A stretch of 21,586 bases of DNA, taken from contig MNCI01003793.1 of NCBI GenBank assembly GCA_015680685.1, positions 112,470 through 134,055 on the forward strand. Reading direction: 5' to 3'. Below are positions 1 through 10,391 of the stretch, one piece after another. The stretch comes from Gnetum montanum. Taxonomy: Eukaryota > Streptophyta > Gnetopsida > Gnetales > Gnetaceae. The notes under the pieces are model-generated. The model saw nothing but the letters and a program-made list of their open reading frames with translations. It had not been told where the DNA came from and ran no database searches. The translations under genes were made by a program, and so were the position numbers. Each line of letters begins with the position of its first letter. Within the stretch, counting starts at the first letter, position 1.

Positions 1-1260
1 TGCCGTGCTGCCTCCTCTGCGGATCCATTCCCAGCCTCTACATCACCGGCGGAAAGGACTCCATGAAATTGGACTGCACTCCCCTCTCTGCCCGTTTACA
101 CAGTGCATCTTGTTATTTTAAGTTTCCAAATTAAATTGGAGTATTTAAATATTAAGTCAAATCTAGACTTTTATTTTGATATTTCATTTAAAATATTATT
201 ATTATGGTTTGTTACATTGCCCTTTCCAGCTGAGACTATTCCCGGGTTTCCGTACCCGTACGGGAGGCGCCCTAGGCGATAGTCTCCTCAAACGAGTTTT
301 CACAGGTGTTCGCATGTCCAAAATTTATGCATCAACAATATCATTAAATGAACGTCCATGGGGATGTTTGCTTATGGAAAATTATGAATCATACAAGGTT
401 GCAAAAGTATTCAGACATTGTGTACAAATTACATAGATAAGACCACAAAATTTTGGAGAAAGGTACGTCTTATTTCATGAATGAGAATGGAAGTTACCCC
501 ACTGAACCAAACGGCAAAGCAAGAGCAATAATTACCATGGATAAATGTATCAGACTTCTCCAAGCATATTTAAAGATGACTTTGTGGAATAGTGATAGAT
601 GATGTTTAATAAATGTTTTTGTACAAATGTAAGCTAATATTTATAATAAAATTTTCGCCACTTTAAATCAGAATCTTAAAAAGCCAAAATGCTTATAAGA
701 GTTGGCAACAGCTCGATTATGCTAATAAGGGTTAGAGCTCATCGCTTACAAAAGTAATCTCTGAGCTTTGCAAGGAAGGAAATCGTCAAGGGACTGAAAA
801 ACAGCTAGATAGACAGTGGTTGTTGGTAGTGAGAGGTCGTAAAAGTTGTAATATGAAGAATGCGTTTTTACTTCCAAGTCATTAACACTAGTAGAATTAA
901 AAACTGTAACTACGGTTAAGAATGGGTAGTGTCAAGGGTAATTATTTGGCTTTGTATATTAATTTTTGTAAAGTTTGGCTGCCTATGTAATGGATTTAAA
1001 ATTGTGTTTCGTGATTGATGTCTACGATCCAAAGGAAATCCTTGATGAACTCCAAGTCTCTTTTTATCATCGTTAAAATCAGTTTTCATCTGCTCAAAAA
1101 CCATACTTATTTTTATTATTTTATCTGAATTTGTGCTATAAAACATTACGTGAAATACGTTATTTTATTTTTTGCATGCTGTGTAATTAATTAGGTGAAT
1201 GGATTTTATTTTTTAATAGTTTATTTCATTGACCAGACGGGAAATTATTTTTTAACGCAG
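1..1260. other. Upstream or intronic DNA of the receptor kinase gene, no exon supported
   Basis: I see no LRR codon pattern, signal peptide or convincing exon here on either strand. The first exon I can support starts at 1261 in mid-codon, so earlier exons (signal peptide, N-terminal LRRs) must exist and most likely lie left of the window, making this a large intron. The first 110 bases are less AT-rich than the rest and could be the edge of an exon, but the frame in it is not recognisable. The remainder is AT-rich. Confidence 0.55.
232..286. repeat. GC-rich imperfect inverted repeat
   Basis: GAGACTAT at 232-239 is matched by its inverse complement ATAGTCTC at 279-286. Between them lies a second perfect inverted repeat, CCGTAC-CC-GTACGG (250-263), in a GC-rich stretch that stands out from AT-rich surroundings. 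It could form a nested stem-loop, or be a fragment of a mobile element. No known family is recognised. Confidence 0.4.
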
Positions 1261-4200
1261 GAGCTTAAGAAACTGCGGCTTACAAGGATCAATACCAGAT
1301 TTAAGCAATATATCTAAACTTGGTTACTTGTAAGTTTCATTCTAATTAATTTTTAGTTTCAAAAACTGTTTAAAGATATGGAATTTGTATGAATACATCT
1401 GGCTGGAGATAATGGCTTTACGATTCTGATTCTTAGAAGAACAGCATGACTGAAGCAAGTACCTATTTGATTTTCAGAGATCTAAGCTACAATGAATTAA
1501 CTGGAAACATCCCAACAAAAAAGCTTTCCTCAGCAATCACTACCATGTATGGGCTTTGTGTGGTACACTTTTAGTTTTTCTCTGTAGCAGTGAATGCGTA
1601 GTTTGTTTTATGGATGTTAATATTTCCCATTGCTTATTGTGTGTGGAAATCCTGCAGTGATCTTTCATATAACAATCTTAATGGATCGATTCCTTCAAGC
1701 TTTGCCGATCTTCCTAGACTACAGACTCTGTGAGTATGCAAATTCTATCCTACTAGCAAATTGTAAATCGCATGGTGCCCAGTGAGTGAGTTTTTTTTTT
1801 ATTAAACTGTAAGAAATGTCATTGGTGATGTTTAAGCAATAGGCTTCAGTCCTGTAAATGAGGTCAGATTGTGCCAGTAAGAAAAAATGCCACTGAAATC
1901 CCAGGAACAAAGCTGGTTCTTTTATATGGGCAAACCACCATCGGTGGTTTTCCAGTTTAAATCATACATTATTAACCTAGAAAATAATGGATTTATAAGA
2001 AATTCTAATGATGTTGAACCAATATTGAAGTTCGGTAATTTTTTTTTGACATTTTCATATCTCTTGAAAACCATGTGCTTCCAATGCCATTTACAATGTT
2101 TCAATGTCAGTGATTTAATGCAGATGCTTGCAAATTTTGATTACCGTACGTAACTATGGTAATGAATGGAAACAAATGGTTTAGTTGTACCAAGATCTGT
2201 TCCTCTTACCAACGTTTTCTTTTCCTTTCAGGCCACTGATTACTATTTATTTTTTAATGCTGTGGTTTCTCAAATTTTAAAATTATAATAGTACATTTTT
2301 GCAGAAAAATGTTAACCGAAATTGTAGCATATAGCTGTAACTAAACAGAGATACTTACCCTACCTGGGCTTTTATTTCAGGTCACTTGATCATAACCAGT
2401 TGAGTGGTTCTGTTCCATCTGATATTGGGTTAAACATCACATTTAATTCGTTGGGAACACTGCTACTGTATGTTGCCAATTAATAAAAATGAAGCATATA
2501 TATTGGCTATTTTGTTTTGATCTCTTTTTGTTTTTTAAAATAGTACATTGATGGACATATATTCAATATCTGCCACAGGGACTATCGAAACAATAAACTC
2601 AACAACATCACAGACGATAGAATGCTAGAAAGACTGCCTTCAAATATTTCCTTGCGGTATGCACTTTAATCCTTGAACTTGCTTTCTTTCAGATTGAGGC
2701 CTTTCTACATATTACAAAATTTGTTCATTTTGCTGAAGTTTTAATTTAGTTTTACTAACTGTAAATACTTGGTTAAATTTCAGGTTGGATGGTAATCCAC
2801 TTTGTAGCCAAGAGAACAGACTTGGCATAACTAGGTTTTGCAGATCAAGCAATATTACTGAAGATTCTAGTGGAAGGTCTATCAATACCCTGTGTGTCAA
2901 CAATACCTGCTCCCCTCCATATATGCCTTTTCCTGGGCCTGGCTGCCATTGTGTGGCTCCAATTAGTGTTGGGTATAGATTGAAAAGTCCTGGAATCTCT
3001 GCCTTCCCCGCCTACATGAGCGCATTTGAAAAATACCTTACAGACGGGCTGAACCTCTCACTGAACCAGCTTTCAATTGATTCCTATGAGTGGCAAGTGG
3101 GACATAGATTGGCCATGAATTTAAAATTCCTCCCTATTACAAATCAAAGTTTAACACGCTTCAATAACAGTGAGATTCAGCGAATACACGATAAATTTGC
3201 TGAGTGGAAGATTCCATATAGTGGTGTTTTTGGGCCCTATGAATGGATTAATATCTCAGTTGGCGAAGCAAGTAAATTCTTTAACTTTATAACTGGGTTT
3301 TTTTTTCTGTTCAGTTGGTCCTTGCTGCATGGTAGAGAAAATGTATTGGTCAGTGAATCTTATATCTTCTTGTTTTGGCTGAGAGGCCAACCACCAAATT
3401 ATAGATATATATCATAAATGTATATCTAAAGTAGTCATAGGATCAAACTAAGTTGGTAGAACAATATTGTTATGATATATTTTCTTAATTATCAATAGAA
3501 TTAAGTTTTCTATACAAATGCATCTTTGGCTTCTTATTTCAAAATTCAAATCAGGAGAGCGTACTGCGTTGGTGTACCTTAATTTCAAAGTGGTTAAGTC
3601 TACAATCTTTTAGTTTGAAATCAACAACAAATAATAATAATATTTATTTTTATCAATAATAGGAAATTTGATATCAATCGATTCCACTCATATCCATCAA
3701 TATTTCAACCTTGATAGTTATAAATAAACTCTGTGGTTCTATGTGTTCAATCATACTTTGCTTATTACCCTCAAGGTAGGTAACATTTATTAATTTGAAT
3801 CTTATTCTATCTATAGCCCCAGAATATCAATCAAATCTGCATCAATATAATTTCAATGTGAAATAGTGAAGCATATAGCAATGGCACATATGCTATCCAT
3901 GCTTTGCTTCTGATATCTTTTTTTCACAGGGAAATCATCTGGTTTGAAAGGAGGTGCACTTGCTGGAGTTATACTTGGAAGTATATTTGGTACATTGATA
4001 GTTTGTTCTCTTATCGGGTTGCTGATTTTCAGACATTATTCTCCATACATCAAGGCTGGTACAAAGAGATTCCGGGGTATGCAAACTCAGGCAAAACTTC
4101 TTGTTAGCCATTTTTAATTTTCTTAATATAAATAAATTGTGGTTATGTTTTGTGCATGCTTTTCAAAGTTTATAGACGTGTATATGCGCTGGGTGGATTG

Positions 4201-5800
4201 CTAATAATAAGATGTTTCTGCGACAGCTAGAAAGCGAGTCAAAGTGGCAGGTGTTAAAGATTTTGATTTTCATGAGATGGCATCAGCTACAAATAATTTT
4301 GATGTTTCAAGGAGAATCGGCAAAGGAGGTTATGGTGATGTTTACAGGGGCATATTGCGTGATGGTACTGCTGTAGCTATAAAGCGTGCTAGGGAAGGCT
4401 CTTTTCAGGGAGAAAAAGAATTTGCAAATGAATTAGAGTTGTTGTCAAGGCTGCATCATAGAAATCTTGTTTCACTTATTGGTTATTGTGATGACCGTGA
4501 CGAACAGGTATGGTACTCTTAATCATCTGAGTTTGTGAGATTGCTTTCTATGGTAGTCTAGTTGTATAACAATGTGTTCAATGTCTGCAGATGCTAGTGT
4601 ATGAATACATGCCAAATGGTTCGTTAAAGGACCATCTGTCAGGTACTAGGAATTATTCTCTCTTTTTGAGTGAGTTGCATATAAAACTGCAGTGGATAGC
4701 ATTCAGTTTTAGCCATTTCTTGTAACATTTCATGTATATCTCAAAGGATATTGTTAATACCGAGGAACTTTGCTGCATGTACAGGAAGCTTTGAAGAGAG
4801 ACCCATGGATTTTACCATGCGTCTTCGCATTGCCTTGGGATCAGCTAAAGGCATCCTGTATCTTCATACAGAAGCCAATCCACCAGTATTTCACCGAGAT
4901 ATTAAAGCTACAAACATATTATTGGATGAAAGATTCCATGCAAGAGTAGCAGATTTTGGGTTGTCAAGACTTGCACCTGTGCCAGATGATGATGGTTCAG
5001 TCCCAGGTTATGTATCAACTACAGTCAGAGGAACGCCTGTAAGTCATTTTAAATTGCAACTGCTAGATTGCCTCCTGTTAGTTTCAGGTATTTCATTACA
5101 CTATAATAATTTCTACTGTTTTCCAGGGCTACCTTGATCCAGAATATTTCCAAACCCACAAGCTAACTGACAAGAGTGATGTATACAGCTTTGGTGTTGT
5201 TTTACTTGAACTTTTAACTGGCATGGAACCTATTTCCTACGGGAGAAACCTTGCAAGAGAGGTACTGTAACACTATTTCAATTGTTGGAAAGTGACTGCA
5301 ACCCATCTCTTATTCAATATTAACAAATAGGCCAGGCATTTCTGAAATATTCATTTCTCTAAAGAAGGTCCCTTTAAATGCTTCTATCCAGGCTTCTAAA
5401 ATAGTATTTTCAAAGCAACCTATTTTTTAATGCAATTATGGCAGATCCATGTGTTAACAAAAAATGTCATTACCAGGTAACTACAGCTTATGCAGCCGGG
5501 AAAGTATTGAAGATGATTGATCCTCACATGGTTTCATATCCTCCAGAAGGCACGGAGAAATTGTTTCACTTAGCCACACGTTGCTGTAACGATGATCCAG
5601 ATTTACGACCTTCAATGATTGAGGTAGTTGAACAGTTGACTGAGGTCCAGAACTCTGTGCCAGCAGAAACTAAGAGGCCTGTACAGTCTTTAACAGTGGA
5701 CGCAAACGAAAAGCTCAAAACACCTGGTGTGTTCTCATCTTCCGAAATTTCAGGGTCTGACTTGTATGATTTCCATGGACCTTCTGTTACACCTCGTTAA
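1261..5800 (+). CDS. LRR receptor-like serine/threonine kinase, subfamily LRR-VIII (At1g06840-like), 5'-partial, 12 exons
   Basis: Plasma-membrane receptor kinase. Exons seen: 1261-1329, 1478-1546, 1658-1729, 2381-2467, 2579-2656, 2784-3271, 3930-4076, 4227-4507, 4591-4642, 4785-5038, 5127-5261, 5477-5800; all junctions are GT-AG and phases agree, giving 2056 nt (about 684 residues) with no internal stop. Small 69-87-nt exons each carry one LRR (for example [11 protein letters not shown]). Exon 6 is the family's juxtamembrane ectodomain with the block VGYRLKSPG. Exon 7 encodes the membrane segment ([18 protein letters not shown]). The kinase follows: GKGGYG loop (about residue 368), VAIK lysine, HRDIKATN (RD type), DFG, GYLDPEY and a Ser/Thr-rich tail. 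All catalytic residues are present, so it should be active. The family includes the H2O2 sensor HPCA1; the ligand here is unknown. The 5' end, with the signal peptide, lies outside. Confidence 0.93.
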
Positions 5801-6042
5801 AAGACGGGCATATCGTATCCACTGCATTATTATTCATTCGCGGCACTGTTAACTATGTTTCTTGTATTGAAGCACTCTATATATGGCCACCACCGCGTAT
5901 ATATGTTTGGTCTGTTCATTTGCATCTGTACAATCTGATAAACGTTGACATGAATTTTGGTATGATTTACTTGACAGAACATGATTTTCGTACCCATATG
6001 TTTGTATATGCTATTTAATTGACTTGTTTAAAGATTTTGAAA

Positions 6043-6048
6043 AATAAA
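6043..6048 (+). promoter_or_regulatory. Candidate poly(A) signal of the kinase gene
   Basis: AATAAA occurs 243 bases after the stop codon and is followed by a T-rich stretch, as expected for a plant near-upstream polyadenylation element. The UTR length is plausible; usage cannot be proven from sequence. Confidence 0.5.
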
Positions 6049-6190
6049 GTGCATCACTGCTTTTCTTTTTTTCTAATTACTACGTGCTGCTGATGTTAAT
6101 CCGGTTACCTTTCGTTGGTGTCTGTATGGTGAAAACATGCACAAATTTGAGTTTTTGAACACTGGAATCATGGTTCTGATAGAAGGCCTC

Positions 6191-6301
6191 CACGTTTGTA
6201 AATCTGGCTTTCCTTATCCATGGCAATCGTCCCGGTCTTTGGGAANCACGTTTGTAAATCTGGCTTTCCTTATCCATGGCAATCGTCCCGGTCTTTGGGA
6301 A
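6191..6301. repeat. Perfect 55-base direct duplication around a single N (likely assembly artefact)
   Basis: Bases 6191-6245 and 6247-6301 are identical and are separated only by an N at 6246. Two overlapping contig ends joined without merging give exactly this pattern. The true genome probably has one copy. Confidence 0.85.
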
Positions 6302-7183
6302 AACATAGGTGATCAAAAGTTAGGGTTCTGTTATCTTCTATTGTAATGGATTTTGACAGGATACCCTTACAGAAGTAGGTTGATAAGATTATACGTTGAT
6401 GTAGGTTTTTTTTTTTAACTTGGCCCTTTTAATATTTTGAAACTGGACTCTTGAGTTTTTTACTTAGGCCACCGAGACCTTTTAGGATTTATGGAACACA
6501 GAATTCCTAATTTTGTAAATTCCGTTTTATTCCATAATTCATTTTATTTGATAATTCAGCTGTAAAACTATGACCTGCAGTTTAGATGCTCCTACTTTTA
6601 CCAGTAAGCCCACATTTCATTGTTTTCATTGTTTTAACATTAAATGTCAACTTTCACTATGATAGGGAAAAGACATTGAAGTCTGCCTACTGACAAACAG
6701 ACCCAGAGTCCTGTCTTCATGATCATAAAGCAATTTATATACAGAAAAACAAGTCTTGTTTTATCTTTTCAACCGTTTGTTTTTAAATAAATTTTAAAGA
6801 TTCCTGCAACAAATACGAACACGTCTATAATTTCTGTTTGGTATCATCACTTAGATAAGTTGTGAAAAAATGTGTGAAATACCAAATGTGAAGAGAGCAT
6901 TATACTAAATGTTTTTAATTTATTAAATACATATATAAAATTTGCAATTGAGCTAATAATCTCTACTTAAAATGAGTTTTATTTTTGAATTATTTCAAAA
7001 AATTTCTTTCAAAGTCTTAAGAGGGAAGGTAAATGGAAGTTCTGAGGGATGAAGGTCAGTTAAAAGAGATGAGATAAAATGTAATGCAATTAGTAAGATA
7101 AGGTTTTAGGATGCTGTTGTTAGGATTTTGGATTTATCGAAGGGGAATGTATGAAGAGTTTAACTACTAGGAGGCTTGGATGT

Positions 7184-7573
7184 TGATGAGTGGCGAGGTA
7201 CCCCTACACTCAACCATACGAATACAAGCGTTTCACGCACGATCCGATCGAACTCCGCAGACAGACTAGTTGTGGTATCTAGACAGTTACTCTTAGATTA
7301 TAGTTTGTTGTCTTCCCACCTGGACTAATATTAGCTTTGTCACGTATGGTTTAGTCTAGAGCGAGGTGTATGATGTGTTCCTACACTAATGCTACTCCTA
7401 TGTATGATGGGAAATAATATCAACTAAGCTAGGAGAGAGACGGTGAGAGAGAATTTAAACTAGCCTAAGTGTGATGAGCATTTGTTCGTTATTCATCTAT
7501 ACATATCTTGGACCTCGTGCACGACTACCACTGGGATTACCAAGTGCATAGCCTAGGTACGCTACAGGGTTAC
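7184..7573 (-). mobile_element. Older inverted LTR, left piece (3' end of a minus-strand LTR)
   Basis: Read on the minus strand, this matches the last 382 bases of the element 1 5' LTR (8022-8403), at roughly 85% identity by eye, and ends in the same CTCATCA terminus (plus-strand start TGATGAG at 7184). No inverted tRNA primer site lies left of 7184, so this end faces host DNA: it is a solo LTR or the 3' LTR of a minus-strand element. The LTR is interrupted at 7573 by element 1 and resumes at 16183. Confidence 0.88.
7569..7573. repeat. Target-site duplication of element 1, left copy
   Basis: GTTAC here is paired with GTTAT at 16183-16187, immediately after the 3' LTR. The same site in the related intact LTR reads GGTAACC, a single GTTAC on the reverse strand. 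A 5-base duplication is the norm for Ty3/gypsy integrases; one C-to-T change separates the copies. Confidence 0.85.
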
Positions 7574-8403
7574 TGATGAGTCATGAATTGTTGGCTACGA
7601 TATCGTGTACGCGATATCACAACCTAGACATGATATTGCATACGCAAGATCACAACCTATTTGCTCATCTATAAATAAGAGGCAGGTAGATCTGGTAAGC
7701 AGGTTTTTTGAAATTTTTAAGTTTAAGTTTAGTAGTTTTGTAGAGACTTTTTGTCAGTTTTCCTCTCAACCCTTTTCTCCTAATGCATGCCCACAGTGTG
7801 ATGATTGTAATTGTACAGCATCCTTATTCGAGTGTGACGTACTTGGACACGCACATGACCGGCAATAAAGATCAAGATTACTTCATCATTGTAGCATCCA
7901 CTTAGCTTATTTATTTATTTAATTTTTATTTACTGCTGTCTTAGTTAATCTCTTTACCCTTATCTCCTAGTAACGCATAATGAGTACGACTTAATCACGA
8001 GCATTTAAGTGTGACTACTTGGTAACCCAGTAACGTGTACCAAGGCCATACACTTGGTAATCCCAGTGGTAGTCGTGCACGAGGTCCAAGATGTGTATGG
8101 ATGATTAAGGAATGGATGCTCATCGCACTTAGGCTAGTTTAGATTCTCTCTCTCACCTTCTCTCTCTCCTAGTTTAGTTGATATTATTTCCCATCATCCC
8201 GAGGAGTAGCATTAGTGTAGGAACACATCATACACCTCACCTTGGACTAAACCATACGTGACAAAGCTAATGCTAGTCTAGGTGGGAAGATAGTGAACTG
8301 CGATCCACAAATAATTGTCTAGATACCACAACTAGTCCATTTGCAGAGTTCGAAAACACTCGTATTCGTATGGTTGACTGTAGGGGTACCTCGCCACTCA
8401 TCA
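7574..8403 (+). repeat. 5' LTR of element 1
   Basis: An 830-base LTR with terminal inverted octamers TGATGAGT and ACTCATCA. U3 carries two 20-base GATATC palindromes followed by a TATA box at 7670. A poly(A) signal AATAAA at 7864-7869 marks the likely end of R. Compared with the 3' LTR it lacks about 14 bases near 8351 and has a differently arranged GATATC block. Its right half forms an inverted repeat with 7184-7573. Confidence 0.93.
7599..7677 (+). promoter_or_regulatory. U3 palindrome pair plus TATA box, 5' LTR
   Basis: Two 20-base GATATC-type palindromes (7599-7618; a decayed copy at 7632-7651) lie directly before TATAAATA at 7670-7677. Transcription would start about 30 bases downstream. 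The same order recurs in the other two LTRs. Confidence 0.7.
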
Positions 8404-8404
8404 T

Positions 8405-8421
8405 TGGCACCGTTGCTAGGG
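8405..8421 (+). other. Primer-binding site, tRNA-Asp type
   Basis: The sequence lies one base after the LTR. It matches the complement of the plant tRNA-Asp 3' end (TGGCGCCGTTGCCGGGG) at 14 of 17 positions; all three mismatches are transitions. Athila-type elements are known to use tRNA-Asp. Confidence 0.75.
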
Positions 8422-8502
8422 ATGGTGCTAGTTATCTAGATTAGTTATATCATACAAGGTCGTTGTATAGGAAATAACGATATATCTTTTAGGAAGAAAT
8501 AA

Positions 8503-10391
8503 TTGCAAAAAGTCACATACAAATTTACACACAATTTCACAACCATGCTTCTCCTACAAGACTACGATAATGCCACATCTAGTGAGGCAATTCATTGGAG
8601 AACCAACGAATTATATGACAATGAAGATTGGAGTACGCAATTCGAGGTGGGGGTTTCTTATAAACATAAACGAAGGCAGCATTGTCCCAACGGACGAAAG
8701 CATGACTTACTCGATGACGATGAACCCCTACAGGTCACTACAAGCCTAACACAATTACAAGAGGTTGTTCGAATCTCCTGTAGGCATCATAAAGAGAGCC
8801 GCCTACCCAGGCTTGATTTAAACTTTTCCAATTTCTCAGGAGGCTATGACTTAGATCCACAACAACATTTACAAGCCTTCTACGATGCTTGTGCATGGAA
8901 CAACATTGATAATGGTTGGCAAAAACTCAAGCTCTTTCCTATGACACTCGTTGGCCAAGCAAAAGTATGGTATAGATTGTTAAAACCAAATTCAATTTGA
9001 CGTTGGCCAACAATGGTAGAACTCTTTAACGGAAAACATCAAACCTACGTAAGAGTGTCGGCCTTGAGGAAACAAATCCAAGAGTGGAAACAAGCACAAC
9101 ATGAACCCTTGGACATGGCCTTAGAAAGATATTATGCACTGTTAAACAACTATCCAGGCCATGAGTTCTCCGAGAAAAGGCTAATGTACCATATCATTGA
9201 TGGGCTTCGTGAGGAAACAAGAGAGACCCTAGGGATGTATGNATCAACCGATCTCAAGGAGGAAGAACCATCTTTGCTAGTACAACAATCATTAGAAGAA
9301 ATCGAGGCAAAGATCAATAAGATGTTGGAATGGACGCATAAAAAGTGTGGAGAATATATCAATATTATTGGAGATAGAATTCTGAAAACTTGAGAAGTAG
9401 GACAAAGTATCATTAGACAATCAGAAAGAAGAGATTAGGAAGATAAGAACTCAACTGCCAATCATATGTATGAATGCAACATTTGTCTGTACGATCACCC
9501 CAAAGGCATTTACCTGTACGATCACCATAAGGACCAATGCCCAATCTTGTTACATTTATATGAGCATTGGGGAAGCACATTACACCCAGAGTTCGTACAG
9601 AGATACTGTGTTCGATCATAGTGGCAACAATCCCAATCATGGGGGAAGTCATCCCTAAACTAGCAATACCCTTTGTGTCATCCGAATCCAAATGCTTATC
9701 TAGTCCAACATCCTGTTTCCCTAACTGGGTCAGCATACTCTATCGCACCGCATTATTATTGTTCTTCTCAGTACTATCAGCCCATGTCCTCAACACAACC
9801 ACCGCCTTGTGTACCTTACACTTCTCCTAAATTTCAACATTCTCATCCTTTTCCTCCTTCTACGTCGCCACCAACTGTTCTTGAAGTGTCTACACCATAG
9901 CAACAACCCACGAATGTTACTTGTGCTACTATTGCCAACAATAGTGATAGACCTCCTCAACACCAAACTTCTTTAGACATGACCATAGGAAGGGATAACA
10001 CAATTCCAAGGCCACTGCATTCTCCAACTTAGCACAAGTCCAACACTGTGGTGCATTCTTCTCCTCGAACCCAATGCCTTGTGCCACTTCATTAGGGCCA
10101 CCAATTAACACTCCAACAACCATACGGCCTAATGAATATGGCCATGGAGAGTGACATCTCGATCCTTGCATACCATCTTACGGTCTCAAGTATCATAGTG
10201 GGTCAACTCTTTACCTAGGAACCACATCTTATAAATTGCCCCACTACGCTTACTATAATCAGGTGTGTGAACCCCAATGGGGTAAGTATGATCAAGTTTC
10301 GATATTTCCAACATGCAAGGATCCTCATTTTTCAATTATTAATCCTCGCCATGCTCAATTGTTTAGTTATGGGGGATGTCCCCCATTCTAA
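8503..10391 (+). pseudogene. Decayed gag of element 1 (Retrotrans_gag)
   Basis: The capsid precursor is read mostly in one frame, with stops at 8998, 9391, 9436, 9619 and 9661. The first ATG in frame is at 8545. The Retrotrans_gag core lies about 8880-9230 (HLQAFYDAC, QKLKLFP, AKVWYRLL, HIIDGLREETRETL). A zinc-knuckle region follows at 9475-9540, enlarged by a 27-base tandem duplication. Next comes a Pro/Ser/Tyr-rich tail to 9900. After more stops and a frame change, a Tyr/Pro-rich open stretch ends at 10391. The aspartic protease seen in element 2 is not recognisable. The core aligns with element 2 Gag, but the N-terminal part does not. The N at 9242 is probably one uncalled base. Confidence 0.85.
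10367..10376 (+). other. Polypurine-like motif after gag
   Basis: TTATGGGGGA overlaps the end of the gag reading frame and precedes a T-rich tract. The same placement occurs after gag-pro in element 2 (20599-20610). It could be a relic internal polypurine tract. Confidence 0.45.

Larger units (their letters stand above)
5801..7183. other. 3' UTR and AT-rich intergenic DNA
   Basis: From the kinase stop to the first retroelement boundary at 7184 there is no supported gene on either strand. The first 250 bases are the likely 3' UTR. The remainder is AT-rich with short homopolymer runs and only short random ORFs. It is probably the host sequence into which the oldest LTR at 7184 inserted. Confidence 0.65.

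Noticed and set aside
916-1146. A minus-strand gene in the upstream region
   Set aside because: It is a short AT-rich frame with no domain and no promoter or splice support.
1887-2153. Open frames on both strands between kinase exons
   Set aside because: They lie inside the 1730-2380 intron, and the LRR sequence joins cleanly across it.
2785-3417. A stand-alone 210-residue protein
   Set aside because: It is kinase exon 6 read from a TTG into the following intron; the real exon starts at 2784 after CAG and ends at the donor 3272.
7599-7651. A CRISPR-like or satellite array of GATATC units
   Set aside because: There are only two or three irregular copies per site, no unique spacers, and the sequence is plant nuclear; the copies sit in LTR promoters.
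7184-8403. A DNA transposon with long terminal inverted repeats
   Set aside because: The right arm is part of an LTR that recurs in direct orientation at 15329-16182, with TG...CA ends, a primer site and target duplications; the left arm is an older LTR cut by insertion.
9242-9242. A contig gap at the N in gag
   Set aside because: No duplicated flanks occur and the reading frame continues through it, so a single uncalled base is more likely.
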